Positions 9,774-23,341 of a DNA stretch of 64,000 nucleotides are shown piece by piece (the stretch's first letter is position 1; every line of letters begins with the position of its first letter). The DNA comes from Desulfovibrionaceae bacterium (GTDB taxonomy: Bacteria; Desulfobacterota; Desulfovibrionia; Desulfovibrionales; Desulfovibrionaceae), in contig JACCQI010000007.1 of the NCBI GenBank assembly GCA_015709315.1, forward strand, positions 38,911 through 102,910. Reading direction: 5' to 3'. The notes beneath the pieces are model-generated. The model had not been told where the DNA came from and made no database searches. It worked only from the letters and a program-made list of their open reading frames with translations. Made by a program: the position numbers and the translations under genes.

Positions 9774-11393
9774 ATGGCCCGATCCCTTACACAAGCCTTC
9801 GGCAAGAACTTCCTCGGCAATGCGCCAGGCTGGTACAAGATGTCCATCCTCGCATTTCTCATCATCAACCCCATCCTCGTGATCACCGTCGGCCCGTTCA
9901 TCGCAGGCTGGGTGCTGATCGGAGAATTCATCTTCACCCTGGCCATGGCCCTCAAATGCTACCCCCTGCCCGCAGGCGGTCTGCTCGCCATCGAGGCCGT
10001 GATCCTCAACATGACGTCGCCCTACACGGTCTACCATGAAGCGCTGAACAACTTCCCGGTCATCCTGCTCCTGATCTTCATGGTCGCGGGCATCTACTTC
10101 ATGAAGGACTTCCTGCAATACACCTTCACCCGCATCCTGACACGGGTCCAATCCAAGATCGCCATCTCGCTGATGTTCTGCTTCGCGGGCGCTTTCCTGT
10201 CCGCATTTCTGGACGCCCTGACCGTGACCGCGGTCATCATCGCCGTGGCCTACGGCTTCTACAACGTCTACCACCGATTCGCCTCCGGCAAGAACATGAC
10301 CTGTACCCACGACCTCTGTTCCGACGAAACCGTCAAGGAGCAGAACCGCAAGGAACTTCAGGAGTTCCGCGCCTTCCTGCGCAACCTGATGATGCACGGC
10401 GCGGTCGGCACCGCCCTGGGCGGCGTCTGCACCCTGGTGGGCGAACCCCAGAACCTGCTCATCAGCGCGGAAATGGGCTGGCACTTCATGGACTTCTTCT
10501 TCGAGGTGGCTCCGGTCTCCATGCCGGTCCTGGCCGTCGGCCTGCTGACCTGCATCCTGGTCGAAAAGCTCCACATCTTCGGCTACGGCGCGCAACTGCC
10601 GGGCAACATCCGTTCCCACCTGCTGGAAACCGCCATCGAAATGGAAGAAAAGCGCGGCACCCTCGGAAAGGCCAAACTGATCGTCCAAGGGCTGATCGGC
10701 GTCTGGCTGATCCTGGCCCTGGGCTTCCACCTGGCCGAGGTCGGCATCATCGGCCTGTCGGTCATCATCCTGCTCACCGCGCTCAACGGCATCACCGACG
10801 AGCACCAGTTCGGCCCGGCCTTTGAAGAGGCCCTGCCCTTCACCGCACTGCTCGTGGTCTTCTTCGCCATCGTCGGCGTCATCCACGACCAGCACCTGTT
10901 CAAGCCGGTCATGCACTTCGTGCTCTCCCTGGAGGGCCACACCCAGGCGGCCGCCTACTACATCGCCAACGGCCTGCTCTCCATGATCTCGGACAACGTC
11001 TTCGTGGCCACCGTGTACATCTCGGAGACCAAGATGCACTTCGTCCAGGAACTGGCCGCCATCCCCGGCGTGGAAAACGCCCAGGCGCTCATGGCCAAGC
11101 TGACGGACGCGCACCTGTACAGGTCCGAAACCATCGCCGGCCTGCCCGCCGCCATCCAGGAGCCTGTCCGGGCCACCATGCATCACTTCGACAAGCTGGC
11201 GGTTTCCATCAACACGGGTACGAACATCCCGTCCGTGGCCACCCCCAACGGCCAGGCCGCCTTCCTGTTCCTGCTGACCTCGGCGCTGGCCCCGGTCATC
11301 AGGCTGTCCTACGGCCGCATGGTCATCCTGGCGCTGCCCTATACCATCACCATGTCCATCATGGGCCTCGCCGCCACCTACTTCTTCCTGTAG
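9774..11393 (+). CDS. nhaB: Na+/H+ antiporter NhaB
   Basis: 539 residues, close to the NhaB family length, with about 12 hydrophobic segments. NhaB-like stretches include [59 protein letters not shown] and [18 protein letters not shown]. NhaB expels sodium in exchange for protons and would complement a sodium-coupled symporter encoded two genes upstream. A good Shine-Dalgarno (TAGGAGAA) precedes ATG 9774. It is the last gene of the rightward cluster and is followed by a terminator. Confidence 0.93.
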   Translation: MARSLTQAFGKNFLGNAPGWYKMSILAFLIINPILVITVGPFIAGWVLIGEFIFTLAMALKCYPLPAGGLLAIEAVILNMTSPYTVYHEALNNFPVILLLIFMVAGIYFMKDFLQYTFTRILTRVQSKIAISLMFCFAGAFLSAFLDALTVTAVIIAVAYGFYNVYHRFASGKNMTCTHDLCSDETVKEQNRKELQEFRAFLRNLMMHGAVGTALGGVCTLVGEPQNLLISAEMGWHFMDFFFEVAPVSMPVLAVGLLTCILVEKLHIFGYGAQLPGNIRSHLLETAIEMEEKRGTLGKAKLIVQGLIGVWLILALGFHLAEVGIIGLSVIILLTALNGITDEHQFGPAFEEALPFTALLVVFFAIVGVIHDQHLFKPVMHFVLSLEGHTQAAAYYIANGLLSMISDNVFVATVYISETKMHFVQELAAIPGVENAQALMAKLTDAHLYRSETIAGLPAAIQEPVRATMHHFDKLAVSINTGTNIPSVATPNGQAAFLFLLTSALAPVIRLSYGRMVILALPYTITMSIMGLAATYFFL

Positions 11394-11413
11394 GTCAACG
11401 CGCAAAACCAACA

Positions 11414-11442
11414 AAAGAGCTCCGCTTCGGCGGGGCTCTTTC
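11414..11442 (+). terminator. Terminator after nhaB
   Basis: AAAGAGC-TCCGC-TTCG-GCGGGGCTCTTT hairpin with a UUCG tetraloop, 21 nt after the nhaB stop. A short T-rich tail (CTTTCCGTTTT) follows. Confidence 0.75.
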
Positions 11443-11630
11443 CGTTTTCGTCACATGCCGGACGGCCGGCGGGCCCGGGCGGCCATGGCGCACGCCCTGC
11501 ACGCGCCCCTTTGGCGGCACTAAAAAAATAACATGCCGCCGCATTCGCGGCCCGGATAAAGACCGAAACGGACAATGCCGCCCCGAAAATCGCGGAAAGA
11601 ATGCGCAATTCTCGAAACGGCAAGTGCAAA

Positions 11631-11662
11631 AAAAGCGCAGCGTACCCGGCACGCTGCGCTTT
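11631..11662 (-). terminator. Terminator for the leftward zinc-motif gene
   Basis: AAAGCGCAGCGT/ACGCTGCGCTTT forms a 12-bp stem with a 7-nt loop. The A-run on its left becomes a T-run in the leftward transcript. Confidence 0.8.
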
Positions 11663-11723
11663 GAATGTCCTCCGGCCACGGAAACGGTCTCCGTCCCCGC
11701 CGGGGAAAATGACGGCTGAAGGT

Positions 11724-12098
11724 CTAGTCTCCCAGCTTGGGGGATTCGCCCAGATGGCTCTTGCAAAGCCAAATGATGGAATGATGCCGGGAGTCGTAGT
11801 GGGGCTGAACGCCATGGTTCGTGCCGCAGACGGCACACACGTGCTCGGCTTCCCACTCACACTGGGGGTAGCAATCCATGTTGTTGAGCATCTGGTTGAA
11901 ACGGTTGATGATCGGAAACATGGGGTGCTCCGCGTGCCGCTTCCGGTCCTTGCTGTTCAACTTGCCGTTGTCGTTGACCTTGACCGTGATCATGCGGGAG
12001 CGGTTGATGTACCCCTCCTTCTTGTTCATCACGATTTTGGTCGGCTCTTCCCACCGGCAGATGATTCGTTTTCGTTCCTGGTCAAAACGCATGGACAT
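11724..12098 (-). CDS. Small protein with C-terminal zinc-ribbon-like motif
   Basis: 124 residues starting MSMRFDQERKRIICRWEEP. The start at 12098 is chosen because AAGGAGG lies just upstream; a longer frame would begin in the neighbouring gene. The middle region is basic (KLNSKDRKRHAEHPMF), and the end carries C-x2-C and later C-x2-H (CAVCGTNHG...WLCKSHL), resembling a zinc ribbon or HNH-like finger. I do not recognise a family. It is downstream of the Dabb-domain gene on the same strand. Confidence 0.65.
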   Translation of the reverse strand: MSMRFDQERKRIICRWEEPTKIVMNKKEGYINRSRMITVKVNDNGKLNSKDRKRHAEHPMFPIINRFNQMLNNMDCYPQCEWEAEHVCAVCGTNHGVQPHYDSRHHSIIWLCKSHLGESPKLGD

Positions 12099-12189
12099 GG
12101 CGTCCTCCTTAACGCGACGAACTACTCCGTACCGACTATCGCCGCGTGTTTTTGGATTCACCTCGCACTCCCTCAATTCGTTCCCCCGC

Positions 12190-12495
12190 CTACCTGACAA
12201 TATAATCCAGAACCCTTCGCGTCGCCGCGACCTTCTTCACGAAGGCCACGCACGCCTGGTGCTCCGGATGCGCCTGGTAATGATCAAGCGCGTTCTCGTC
12301 GTCGTGCTCGGAGCATAGCGCCACATGGCACTCCGGGTCCGCCGCGACGATTTCTGTGCCGACTTCCAAATTTCTGAGTCCATCAATGCGCCCGTTGAGC
12401 GCTTCCAACCTTTTTTTCATCTCGGCCGCGTTCTCCGCGGCTGAGGCGCCTTCCGCCTCATTCTTCAGCGTCCACATGACGATGTGTCTGACCAC
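12190..12495 (-). CDS. Dabb (stress-responsive alpha/beta-barrel) domain protein
   Basis: 101 residues from a GTG start (VVRHIVMWTLKNEA). The start was chosen from AAGGAG six bases upstream and because Dabb proteins normally begin at this strand. The dimeric ferredoxin-like fold is indicated by the opening strand, the conserved DPECHVALCSEHDDENALDHY segment and the final YQAHPEHQACVAFVK...RRVLDYIV helix-strand. The family includes polyketide cyclases and plant stress proteins, but bacterial members mostly lack a known role. The gene lies upstream of the zinc-motif gene. Confidence 0.82.
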   Translation of the reverse strand: MVRHIVMWTLKNEAEGASAAENAAEMKKRLEALNGRIDGLRNLEVGTEIVAADPECHVALCSEHDDENALDHYQAHPEHQACVAFVKKVAATRRVLDYIVR

Positions 12496-12824
12496 TGCTT
12501 GCTCCTTGAACAAATTCCGCTTTAATTTCGAGACGTTGACAAAAAAAGTGCCACCAGGCCGCATTTCCGGCTTATGTTACAATAAGCACAAAATACTTTT
12601 TTGTCACCCTGTCGCAATGATAAACGGACCCGTTACGGTTTTATATCCATTATTTTTTCACCCGCCGGTCCGAAATTTCGGACTGGACAACGAATTTCTT
12701 ATATGGTCAATCGACACTTTGCACTTGCCGTGCCATTTTTTCACGGCCACGCGCAAAAGGTGTGCCTTTTGCATGCACCAGGGAAACGCACCGCAACCCC
12801 GGCCGACCGCCGGCCCCGAGAAAC
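12496..12824. other. 329-nt divergent intergenic region (Dabb gene / hybrid kinase)
   Basis: An AT-rich stretch that must hold promoters in both directions. It contains the 16-bp perfect palindrome at 12668-12683, next to a possible -10 (TATATG, 12700-12705). No coding region is convincing here; a short in-frame extension upstream of the kinase ATG lacks a signal peptide. Confidence 0.5.
12668..12683. promoter_or_regulatory. Perfect 16-bp palindrome GTCCGAAATTTCGGAC
   Basis: A full dyad 142 nt upstream of the hybrid kinase start. A weak sigma70 pair (TTCGGA 12677-12682, 17 bp, TATATG 12700-12705) overlaps it, so it could be a repressor site over the -35 element. The binding protein is unknown. 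Confidence 0.4.
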
Positions 12825-15458
12825 ATGAAACGAAACGCCATCCTGTCCGCCGCCTGCCTGCTCCTCTGCCTGTGGGCCGTTCCGGCCCTTGCCGAAAAGC
12901 CGAGCAAGAGCGTGCTCTACCTGAACTCCTACCACCACGGCTACCAGTGGTCCGACTCCATCATGGACGGCGTCCGCTCCGTGCTGGCGGGCAGCCAGTA
13001 CAAGATCGACCTCCAGATCGAATACATGGACGCCAAGCGGTACAACTACAAGGATGTCACAGGCATGCTCCTCCGGCTGTACAAGGAGAAATTCGTCCAC
13101 GAGCGTTTCGACATCATCATCACCTCGGACAACGACGCCTTTTCCTTCGCCTCCCAGTACAGGGAGATTCTGTTTCCCGGAGTCCCGCTGGTCTTCTGCG
13201 GGGTCAACGACCTCAATCCCCGGGCCATGACCCAGGGAAATATGACCGGCGTGGTCGAGCAGTTCGACCTGAGCCGCACGCTGGACGTTGTCATGCGGCT
13301 GCACCCCGGCAAGAACCACATGATCGTGGTCGGCGACTCGTCCACCGCAGGCAACGCCATCCGGCACCAGATCGAAACCATCGTCCCGCAGTACAACAAG
13401 CCCCTGACCGTGGAATACTGGATCAACCTGTCCCTGGACACGGTCCTCGCCCGGGTGGAGACCCTGCCGGACAACTCCTTCCTCTTCTTCATCCCCTACT
13501 ATCAGGTCATCGACGGCCGGTTCCTGACCTCCGAGGAGGTCATGGAGTCCATCTACGCCCGGTCAAGCGTCCCGATCTACACCACCTGGGCGTTCCTGCT
13601 CGGCCACGGGGCCGTGGGCGGCAAGATGCTCTCCGGCTTCAAGCACGGCCAGACCGCGGCCAGCCTGGCCCTCGAAGTGCTGGACGGCAAGCGGCCCGAC
13701 GACATCCCCGTGTACATGGAGACCACCGGAGAATACCGGTTCGACTACGCGGTGATGGAACGCCTTCACCTGGACATGGACCGTCTGCCGGAAGGAAGCA
13801 CGATCATCAACGCCCCCAAGGCGTTCTACGAATTGCCCAAGGAACTGTTCTGGACCATCATCGTCAGCTTGGCCCTGCTCTGCATGGTGGTGGTGTTCCT
13901 GATCTTGACCATCGTCGAACGTCGCCGGGTGGAACAAAAGGTCAAGGACCAACTCGCCTTTCAGGAGATTCTCATGGACACCGTGCCCCAACTCGTGTCC
14001 TGGAAGGACCGCAGGGGGCGGTACCTGGGGTCCAACCACGCCTTCGCCGAATTCTTCGGCTGTGAACGCGCCGAGGCCGTCATGGGCAAGACCGCGCGCG
14101 AGGTCATGCGCGACCCGGACTACGTGGCCTGGTCCATGGATGCGGACCAGTCGGTCCTCTACCAGCACAAGGCCGTGCGGAAGGTCCGGCGCGAACTGGC
14201 CGACGCCCAGGGCGAACCCGCCTGGGTGGAAGTCAACAAGGTGCCCATCTCCGACAGGTCGGGACAGGTGGTCGGCGTGCTCAGCACGGCGGAGAACATC
14301 ACCAAGGAGCGCAATCTGGAAAAACAGCTCCTCCAGTCCCAGAAAATGGAGGCCATCGGCACGCTGGCCGGCGGCATCGCCCATGATTTCAACAACATCC
14401 TGACCTCGATAATCAACTCCACCGAACTGGCCGTGAGCGACATCGACCCGGAATCCATGACCAACAAGGACCTCGAACGTGTGCTCAAGGCGGCCCGCAG
14501 GGGCGGCCGCGTGGTCAAGCAGATCCTCGCCTTCAGCCGCCCCTCCACCGAGGGATTCCGCCCCACGGACGTGGGCGCGGTGGTGAGCGAGGCCCTGGCA
14601 CTCATGGAGTCGTCCATGCCCGGCAACATCGAGGTCCGCTCCCGCATCGCGGACAACATTCCCTGCGTGCTGGCCGACCCCACCCAGATTCACCAGACGG
14701 CCATGAACCTCTGCACCAACTCCTTCCACGCCCTGCGCTCCACCGGCGGAATCATCGAAGTGGGCGTGGATGTCGCCGAGCTGGAAAAGGACGACGCCGA
14801 CCTGCTCGGCCTGGCGCCCGGCGAATACGTCCACCTGGTCTTCGAGGACAACGGCCCCGGCATCCAGGCGGACATACTCGACAAGATATTCGACCCGTTC
14901 TTCACCACCAAGGACAAGACCGAGGGAACCGGGCTGGGACTGGCCGTGGTCCACGGCATCGTCCGCAGCCACAAGGGCGGCCTGCGCGTGACGCCCCGTC
15001 CCGGCGGCGGCACGGTCTTCACCATCTACCTGCCGAAAAGCGCGGGGCTTTCCTTCGACTGCGCCGCAAACACCGGCGACACCCCGGCGTTCGGCATCCA
15101 TGTCCTGTTCGTGGAGGACGACGCGGACCAGCTCGCCACCACCCCGCGCCTGCTCGAAGCCATGGGCTGCCGCGTCACGCCCCTCGGCGTGCCCGAGGAG
15201 GCCCTGGAGCTGACGGCCGACAACGGGGGCACCTTCGACCTGGTCATCACCGACTACGACATGCCGGGCCTTTCCGGCACCCAGCTCGCCGAACGCTTGG
15301 CGCGCTTCGCCCCGGACCTGCCCATCATCCTGATTTCCGGACGCGAGGACGCGGCCGGGGCCGCCGCGCACTTGCCGAACATCCGCCGCGTGATTATCAA
15401 GCCTTACGACAAGCACGACCTGTCCGAAGCCATCCGCTCGGTGCTCCCGAACGCATGA
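12825..15458 (+). CDS. Hybrid sensor histidine kinase with periplasmic ABC substrate-binding-like sensor
   Basis: 877 residues from ATG 12825, chosen because it begins a clean signal peptide (MKRNAILSAACLLLCLWAVPALA). The periplasmic part (about 25-335) resembles ABC_sub_bind proteins (SVLYLNSYHHGYQWSDSI, VPLVFCGVNDLN). A membrane helix (IIVSLALLCMVVVFLIL) leads to a PAS domain, a HisKA domain with H520 (GGIAHDFNN), an HATPase (FEDNGPGI, GTGLGLAVVHGIV) and a C-terminal receiver with D810 (DLVITDYDMPGLSG). It probably senses an external ligand, perhaps an organic acid, and signals to the sigma54 response regulator 10 nt downstream. That pair lies directly before the lactate oxidation operon. 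Confidence 0.92.
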   Translation: MKRNAILSAACLLLCLWAVPALAEKPSKSVLYLNSYHHGYQWSDSIMDGVRSVLAGSQYKIDLQIEYMDAKRYNYKDVTGMLLRLYKEKFVHERFDIIITSDNDAFSFASQYREILFPGVPLVFCGVNDLNPRAMTQGNMTGVVEQFDLSRTLDVVMRLHPGKNHMIVVGDSSTAGNAIRHQIETIVPQYNKPLTVEYWINLSLDTVLARVETLPDNSFLFFIPYYQVIDGRFLTSEEVMESIYARSSVPIYTTWAFLLGHGAVGGKMLSGFKHGQTAASLALEVLDGKRPDDIPVYMETTGEYRFDYAVMERLHLDMDRLPEGSTIINAPKAFYELPKELFWTIIVSLALLCMVVVFLILTIVERRRVEQKVKDQLAFQEILMDTVPQLVSWKDRRGRYLGSNHAFAEFFGCERAEAVMGKTAREVMRDPDYVAWSMDADQSVLYQHKAVRKVRRELADAQGEPAWVEVNKVPISDRSGQVVGVLSTAENITKERNLEKQLLQSQKMEAIGTLAGGIAHDFNNILTSIINSTELAVSDIDPESMTNKDLERVLKAARRGGRVVKQILAFSRPSTEGFRPTDVGAVVSEALALMESSMPGNIEVRSRIADNIPCVLADPTQIHQTAMNLCTNSFHALRSTGGIIEVGVDVAELEKDDADLLGLAPGEYVHLVFEDNGPGIQADILDKIFDPFFTTKDKTEGTGLGLAVVHGIVRSHKGGLRVTPRPGGGTVFTIYLPKSAGLSFDCAANTGDTPAFGIHVLFVEDDADQLATTPRLLEAMGCRVTPLGVPEEALELTADNGGTFDLVITDYDMPGLSGTQLAERLARFAPDLPIILISGREDAAGAAAHLPNIRRVIIKPYDKHDLSEAIRSVLPNA

Positions 15459-15468
15459 GGAATTGCCT

Positions 15469-16911
15469 GTGGCACGTATACTGATTATCGACGACGACCA
15501 TGAAATCTGCGAAACCATGGAAAGCCTGATCACCAGGCTCTCCCACGAATGCGCGGCGGCCCACACCCTGGACCAGGGACTCCGGCTGGCCCGTGGGGGG
15601 GAGTTCGACGTGATCTTCCTGGACGTCCGCCTGCCCGACGGCAACGGCCTGGACGTCCTGCCCCAGATCATGGACATCCCCAATCCGCCCGAGGTCATCA
15701 TCCTCACCGGCAGGGGCGATCCCGACGGCGCGGAACTGGCCATCCGGGGCGGCGTCTGGGACTACCTGCTCAAGCCGTCCAGCGTGCGCGAGATATCCCT
15801 GACCCTGGGCCGCGCCCTGAAATATCACGACGAAAAAGCCGGGCGCGGCGGCGAGGGCGCGCTCGACCTGTCCGGCGTGGTGGGCGACAGCCCGTCCATC
15901 AAGGCCCGCTTCAACCTGCTGGCCCAGGCGGCCCGGTCCGACTCCAACGTCCTCATCACCGGACAGACCGGCACGGGCAAGGAGCTGTTCGCCGCCACCA
16001 TCCACCAGAACTCCAAGCGGAAATCCAGCGACTTCGTGGTCGTGGACTGCGCGGGCCTTACCGAGACCCTGCTGGAGTCCACCCTCTACGGCCACCGCAA
16101 AGGCTCGTTCACCGGCGCGCAGGCGGACCGCATCGGCCTGATAAAGACCGCCGACGGCGGCACCCTGTTCCTGGACGAGGTGGGCGAAATGCCGCTGTCC
16201 ATGCAGAAAGCCTTTCTGCGCGTGCTTCAGGAACGCACCTTCCGGCCCGTGGGCGACACACGGGAGCAGACCTCGGACTTCCGGCTCATAGCCGCCACCA
16301 ACCGCGACCTGGACGACATGGTCGCAAAGGGCGAATTCCGCAAGGACCTGCTCTACCGGCTGAAGACCATGCACATCCACCTGCCGCCGCTCGTCGAGCG
16401 GCCCGAGGACATCCGGTCCCTGAGCGTGTTCCGGGTTCGCCGGCTCTGCAAGCAGTACGGCATGTCGCCCAAGAATTTCGGCTCTGACTTTCACGCGGCG
16501 CTCATGAGCTACGACTGGCCCGGCAACGTGCGGGAACTGTTCAACGTCCTGGAGCGTGCCGTGGTGGCCTCGGAAGATGAAAAAACCCTGTACGCCATGC
16601 ACCTGCCGCGCGAATTCCGCATCCAGCTGGCCAAGGCGCAGATCGCCCGGCTGACCACGCCCGAAAGCGACCAGGGGGACCTGGACAAGCTGGACAACGA
16701 ACCCGCGGGCCGCATCGGGCAGGACATCTTCGAAGACATCTTCGAGAAGGAACTGCCCACCCTCAGGGACTTCAAGTCCATGGCGGAAAAGGTCTACCTG
16801 ACCGAGTTGATCCGCCAATGCGGCGGCGATCTCCCCCGCATCCTGGAGGCGTCCAAGCTGTCCCGGTCCCACTTCTACAGCCTGCTCAAGAAATACGGCC
16901 TGTCCCTGTAA
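15469..16911 (+). CDS. Sigma54-dependent response regulator (likely activator of the lactate operon)
   Basis: 480 residues from a GTG start ([12 protein letters not shown]), selected over TTG 15463 because GAGGAA lies six bases before it. A receiver domain with phospho-acceptor D52 (FLDVRLPDG) is followed by an AAA+ domain with Walker A GQTGTGKE (165-172), a GSFTGA sigma54-contact loop (212-217) and Walker B LFLDEV. A Fis-type helix-turn-helix ([20 protein letters not shown]) ends the protein. All motifs needed for sigma54 activation are intact. In Desulfovibrio vulgaris a regulator in the same position controls the organic acid oxidation genes, so the sigma54-like promoter at 17695 is the expected target. 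Confidence 0.93.
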   Translation: MARILIIDDDHEICETMESLITRLSHECAAAHTLDQGLRLARGGEFDVIFLDVRLPDGNGLDVLPQIMDIPNPPEVIILTGRGDPDGAELAIRGGVWDYLLKPSSVREISLTLGRALKYHDEKAGRGGEGALDLSGVVGDSPSIKARFNLLAQAARSDSNVLITGQTGTGKELFAATIHQNSKRKSSDFVVVDCAGLTETLLESTLYGHRKGSFTGAQADRIGLIKTADGGTLFLDEVGEMPLSMQKAFLRVLQERTFRPVGDTREQTSDFRLIAATNRDLDDMVAKGEFRKDLLYRLKTMHIHLPPLVERPEDIRSLSVFRVRRLCKQYGMSPKNFGSDFHAALMSYDWPGNVRELFNVLERAVVASEDEKTLYAMHLPREFRIQLAKAQIARLTTPESDQGDLDKLDNEPAGRIGQDIFEDIFEKELPTLRDFKSMAEKVYLTELIRQCGGDLPRILEASKLSRSHFYSLLKKYGLSL

Positions 16912-16920
16912 GGAAGCCGC

Positions 16921-17484
16921 ATGCCCGAATTCAGCTCCTACTGCGATTTCTGCCTGAACCGCGCCCCGGACGACCTGGACCGCGCCTACCACGACACCCA
17001 GTACGGCTTTCCCCTGGACGACGACAACGAGCTGTTCGGCCGCCTGCTCCTGGAGATCAACCAGGCGGGTTTGAGCTGGCGGACCATCCTCGCCAAGCAG
17101 GACGATTTCCGGCGCGCCTACTCCGGGTTCGACATCGACGCCGTGGCCGCATACGGCGACACGGACCGGGAGCGGCTGCTCGCCGACGCCGGGATCATCC
17201 GCAACAAGCTCAAGGTGGGCGCGGCCATTCACAACGCCCAGGTTATCCGGGAGCTGCGGAACGGCTTCGGCTCCTTCAAAGGCTGGCTCGACGCCCACCA
17301 CCCGCTGTCCAAAGCGGAGTGGACCAAACTCTTCAAGCGCCATTTCAAATTCGTGGGCGGCGAGATCGTGGGCGAATTCCTCATGTCCACCGGCTACCTC
17401 AGGGGCGCGCACGTCGAGTCCTGCCCCGTGTTCCGGCGCATCCTGGAAACCGGCCCGGCCTGGGCCGCCGCAGAAAGGCCGTAG
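16921..17484 (+). CDS. tag: DNA-3-methyladenine glycosylase I
   Basis: 187 residues, matching Tag in length. The N-terminus (YCDFC...YHDTQYGFPLDDDNELFGRLLLEINQAGLSW) carries the zinc-binding Cys/His and the conserved LFE-x-L-x-LE-xx-QAGLSW-like block. DAGIIRNKLKVGAAIHNA is the expected DNA-binding turn, and GAHVESCP supplies the distal His and Cys zinc ligands. Tag removes 3-methyladenine from alkylated DNA. It sits 9 nt after the response regulator and is probably co-transcribed with it, although the functions are unrelated. Confidence 0.92.
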   Translation: MPEFSSYCDFCLNRAPDDLDRAYHDTQYGFPLDDDNELFGRLLLEINQAGLSWRTILAKQDDFRRAYSGFDIDAVAAYGDTDRERLLADAGIIRNKLKVGAAIHNAQVIRELRNGFGSFKGWLDAHHPLSKAEWTKLFKRHFKFVGGEIVGEFLMSTGYLRGAHVESCPVFRRILETGPAWAAAERP

Positions 17485-21376
<3,892 letters not shown>

Positions 21377-21389
21377 ACGCCTGATGTTC

Positions 21390-21439
21390 GTGCGGGGCGG
21401 AGCCTTTTGTGGAGGCTTTGCCTGGGTTCCGCCCCGCAC
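21390..21439 (+). other. Long GC-rich stem-loop between por and lctP
   Basis: GTGCGGGGCGGA pairs with the complementary TCCGCCCCGCAC, closing a loop of about 25 nt that has a smaller internal hairpin. There is no T-run, so I read it as an mRNA stability or partial attenuation element that separates the highly expressed por message from lctP. Confidence 0.6.
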
Positions 21440-21451
21440 CGTTTAAACTTT

Positions 21452-21469
21452 GTGAACCACCGCGTTCAC
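21452..21469. promoter_or_regulatory. Inverted repeat GTGAAC-N6-GTTCAC before lctP
   Basis: A perfect 6-bp inverted repeat ending 19 nt before the lctP start. It could be a regulator site or a small RNA hairpin near the ribosome-binding site (GGAGG at 21477-21481). Spacing does not fit the Rex or CRP consensus. Confidence 0.3.
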
Positions 21470-21488
21470 TGCTATGGAGGTCTGTCTA

Positions 21489-23198
21489 ATGTCATTGGAA
21501 GTTCTTGCACTCGTAGCCTTGCTGCCCATCCTGGTGGCGCTCGTTCTCATGGTGGGCATGCGCTGGCCCGCCACCAAAGCCATGCCGCTGGCGTGGCTGA
21601 CCGCCGCGGCCGGAGCCGTTCTCGTCTGGGGACTGCCCGCCACGTATGTGGCCGCCCTGACCCTTCAGGGATTCGTCACCGCCATCGGCATCCTGATCAT
21701 CGTCTTCGGCGCCATCCTGATCCTGCGCACGCTGCAACAATCCGGCGGAATGGAAACCATTCAGTACGGCATGCAGAACATCACCCCCGACCGCCGCATC
21801 CAGGCGATCATCATCGGATACATGTTCGCCGCCTTCCTGGAAGGCGCCGCGGGCTTCGGCACCCCGGCCGCACTGGCCGCGCCGCTGCTCCTGTCCCTGG
21901 GCTTCCCGCCCCTGGCCGCCGCCATCATCTGTCTGGTCTTCAACTCCTTCCCGGTCACCTTCGGCGCGGTCGGCACCCCCGTGGTCCTAGGCCTGAAGTT
22001 CCTGGCTCCCGGCGTCGAGCAGGCTGTGGCCACCGGCGCGGCGGGCGTCAACTTCTCCAACATGGGCGAATTCATCGGCGTGGTCGGCCAGTGGGCCACC
22101 CTCATGCACCTGGGCATGATCTTCATCCTGCCCATCTTCATGCTCGGCTTCATCACCCGCTTCTTCGGCCCCGAACGGAGCTGGAAGCCCGGCCTGGCCG
22201 CCTGGAAATTCTGCGTATTCGCCGCCGTGGCCTTCACCATCCCCTACCTGATCTTCGCCTGGAAAGTCGGTCCCGAATTCCCCGCCCTCATCGGCGGCCT
22301 GGTGGGCCTCGGCATCATCATCGCCGGCGCCAAGATGGGCTTCTGCATGCCCAAGACCACCTGGAACTTCGGCGATCCCGCCAAGTGGGACAAGGAATGG
22401 ACCGGCTCGGTCTCCTGTGACTGCGCCGACTTCAAGCCGCACATGAGCCAGTTCAAGGCATGGCTGCCGTACATCCTGATCGGCCTCATCCTGGTCGTGA
22501 CCCGCATTCCCGAACTCGGCCTCAAGGGCATGCTCTCCTCCCAGGCCATCAAGTTCTCCGCCATTCTCGGATTCAAGTCCGTCAACGCCTCCATTGCGTA
22601 CCTGTACCTGCCCGGCACCATTCCCTTCACCCTGGTCGCCCTGCTGACCGTATTCATCCACGGCATCCCCGGCGCCAAGGTGAAGACCGCCTGGACCCAG
22701 GCCATCGTGACCATGAAGAACCCCACCATCGCCCTGTTCGCGGCGGTCGCCCTGGTGTCCATCTTCCGCGGCTCCGGCATCGCCGACGCCGCCCTGAACC
22801 CCCACAACTACCCGTCCATGCCGCTGGCCATGGCCAAGGCCGTCGCCGGCATCACCGGCAACGCCTGGCCCATGTTCGCCTCGTTCGTGGGCGGCCTGGG
22901 CGCGTTCATCACCGGCTCGAACACCGTGTCCGACCTCCTGTTCGCCGAATTCCAGTGGGGCGTCGCCGCCCAGCTCGAACTGCCCCGCCAGATCATCGTG
23001 GCCGCCCAGGCCGTCGGCGGCGGCATGGGCAACATGGTCTGCATCCACAACATCGTCGCCGCCTGCGCCGTGGTCGGCCTGTCCGGCATGGAAGGCCAGA
23101 TCCTCAAGCGGACCATATGGCCCTTCCTGCTGTACGGCACCGTGGTCGGCATCGTGGCCACGCTGATGTGCTTCGTGTTCCTGCCCGGCCTGTTCTAG
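21489..23198 (+). CDS. lctP: L-lactate permease
   Basis: 569 residues from ATG 21489 ([18 protein letters not shown]), chosen because GGAGG lies eight bases upstream. About 13 hydrophobic segments and LctP-family landmarks are present: [36 protein letters not shown] and [19 protein letters not shown]. It imports lactate with protons. Second gene of the operon, so lactate uptake is co-expressed with pyruvate oxidation. A GC-rich stem-loop follows 9 nt after its stop. Confidence 0.95.
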   Translation: MSLEVLALVALLPILVALVLMVGMRWPATKAMPLAWLTAAAGAVLVWGLPATYVAALTLQGFVTAIGILIIVFGAILILRTLQQSGGMETIQYGMQNITPDRRIQAIIIGYMFAAFLEGAAGFGTPAALAAPLLLSLGFPPLAAAIICLVFNSFPVTFGAVGTPVVLGLKFLAPGVEQAVATGAAGVNFSNMGEFIGVVGQWATLMHLGMIFILPIFMLGFITRFFGPERSWKPGLAAWKFCVFAAVAFTIPYLIFAWKVGPEFPALIGGLVGLGIIIAGAKMGFCMPKTTWNFGDPAKWDKEWTGSVSCDCADFKPHMSQFKAWLPYILIGLILVVTRIPELGLKGMLSSQAIKFSAILGFKSVNASIAYLYLPGTIPFTLVALLTVFIHGIPGAKVKTAWTQAIVTMKNPTIALFAAVALVSIFRGSGIADAALNPHNYPSMPLAMAKAVAGITGNAWPMFASFVGGLGAFITGSNTVSDLLFAEFQWGVAAQLELPRQIIVAAQAVGGGMGNMVCIHNIVAACAVVGLSGMEGQILKRTIWPFLLYGTVVGIVATLMCFVFLPGLF

Positions 23199-23207
23199 AA
23201 ATAAACC

Positions 23208-23235
23208 CGGGAGAGGCGGAAAACCGCCTCTCCCG
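23208..23235 (+). other. 12-bp stem-loop after lctP
   Basis: CGGGAGAGGCGG-AAAA-CCGCCTCTCCCG is a perfect stem with a four-A loop. Only TTGCC follows, so strong termination is unlikely and an RNA-stability role within the operon is more plausible. Confidence 0.65.
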
Positions 23236-23341
23236 TTGCCTCGGGAACCAAATGTGATATTGATCGGGAAAACCCGTCGCCGCAACAACAACCCCGCCGG
23301 GCGACAAACTCCGGCGAATGATATTTTTCAAGGAGCATCTT

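Larger units (their letters stand above)
11394..11723. other. 330-nt convergent intergenic region
   Basis: Lies between nhaB and the leftward zinc-motif gene. It contains one terminator for each direction (11414-11442 and 11631-11662). In the GC-rich stretch between them I see no gene. Confidence 0.6.

Noticed and set aside
21452..21469. A Rex or CRP site before lctP
   Set aside because: The inverted repeat GTGAAC-N6-GTTCAC has the wrong spacing for both consensus sequences; kept only as an unassigned repeat.
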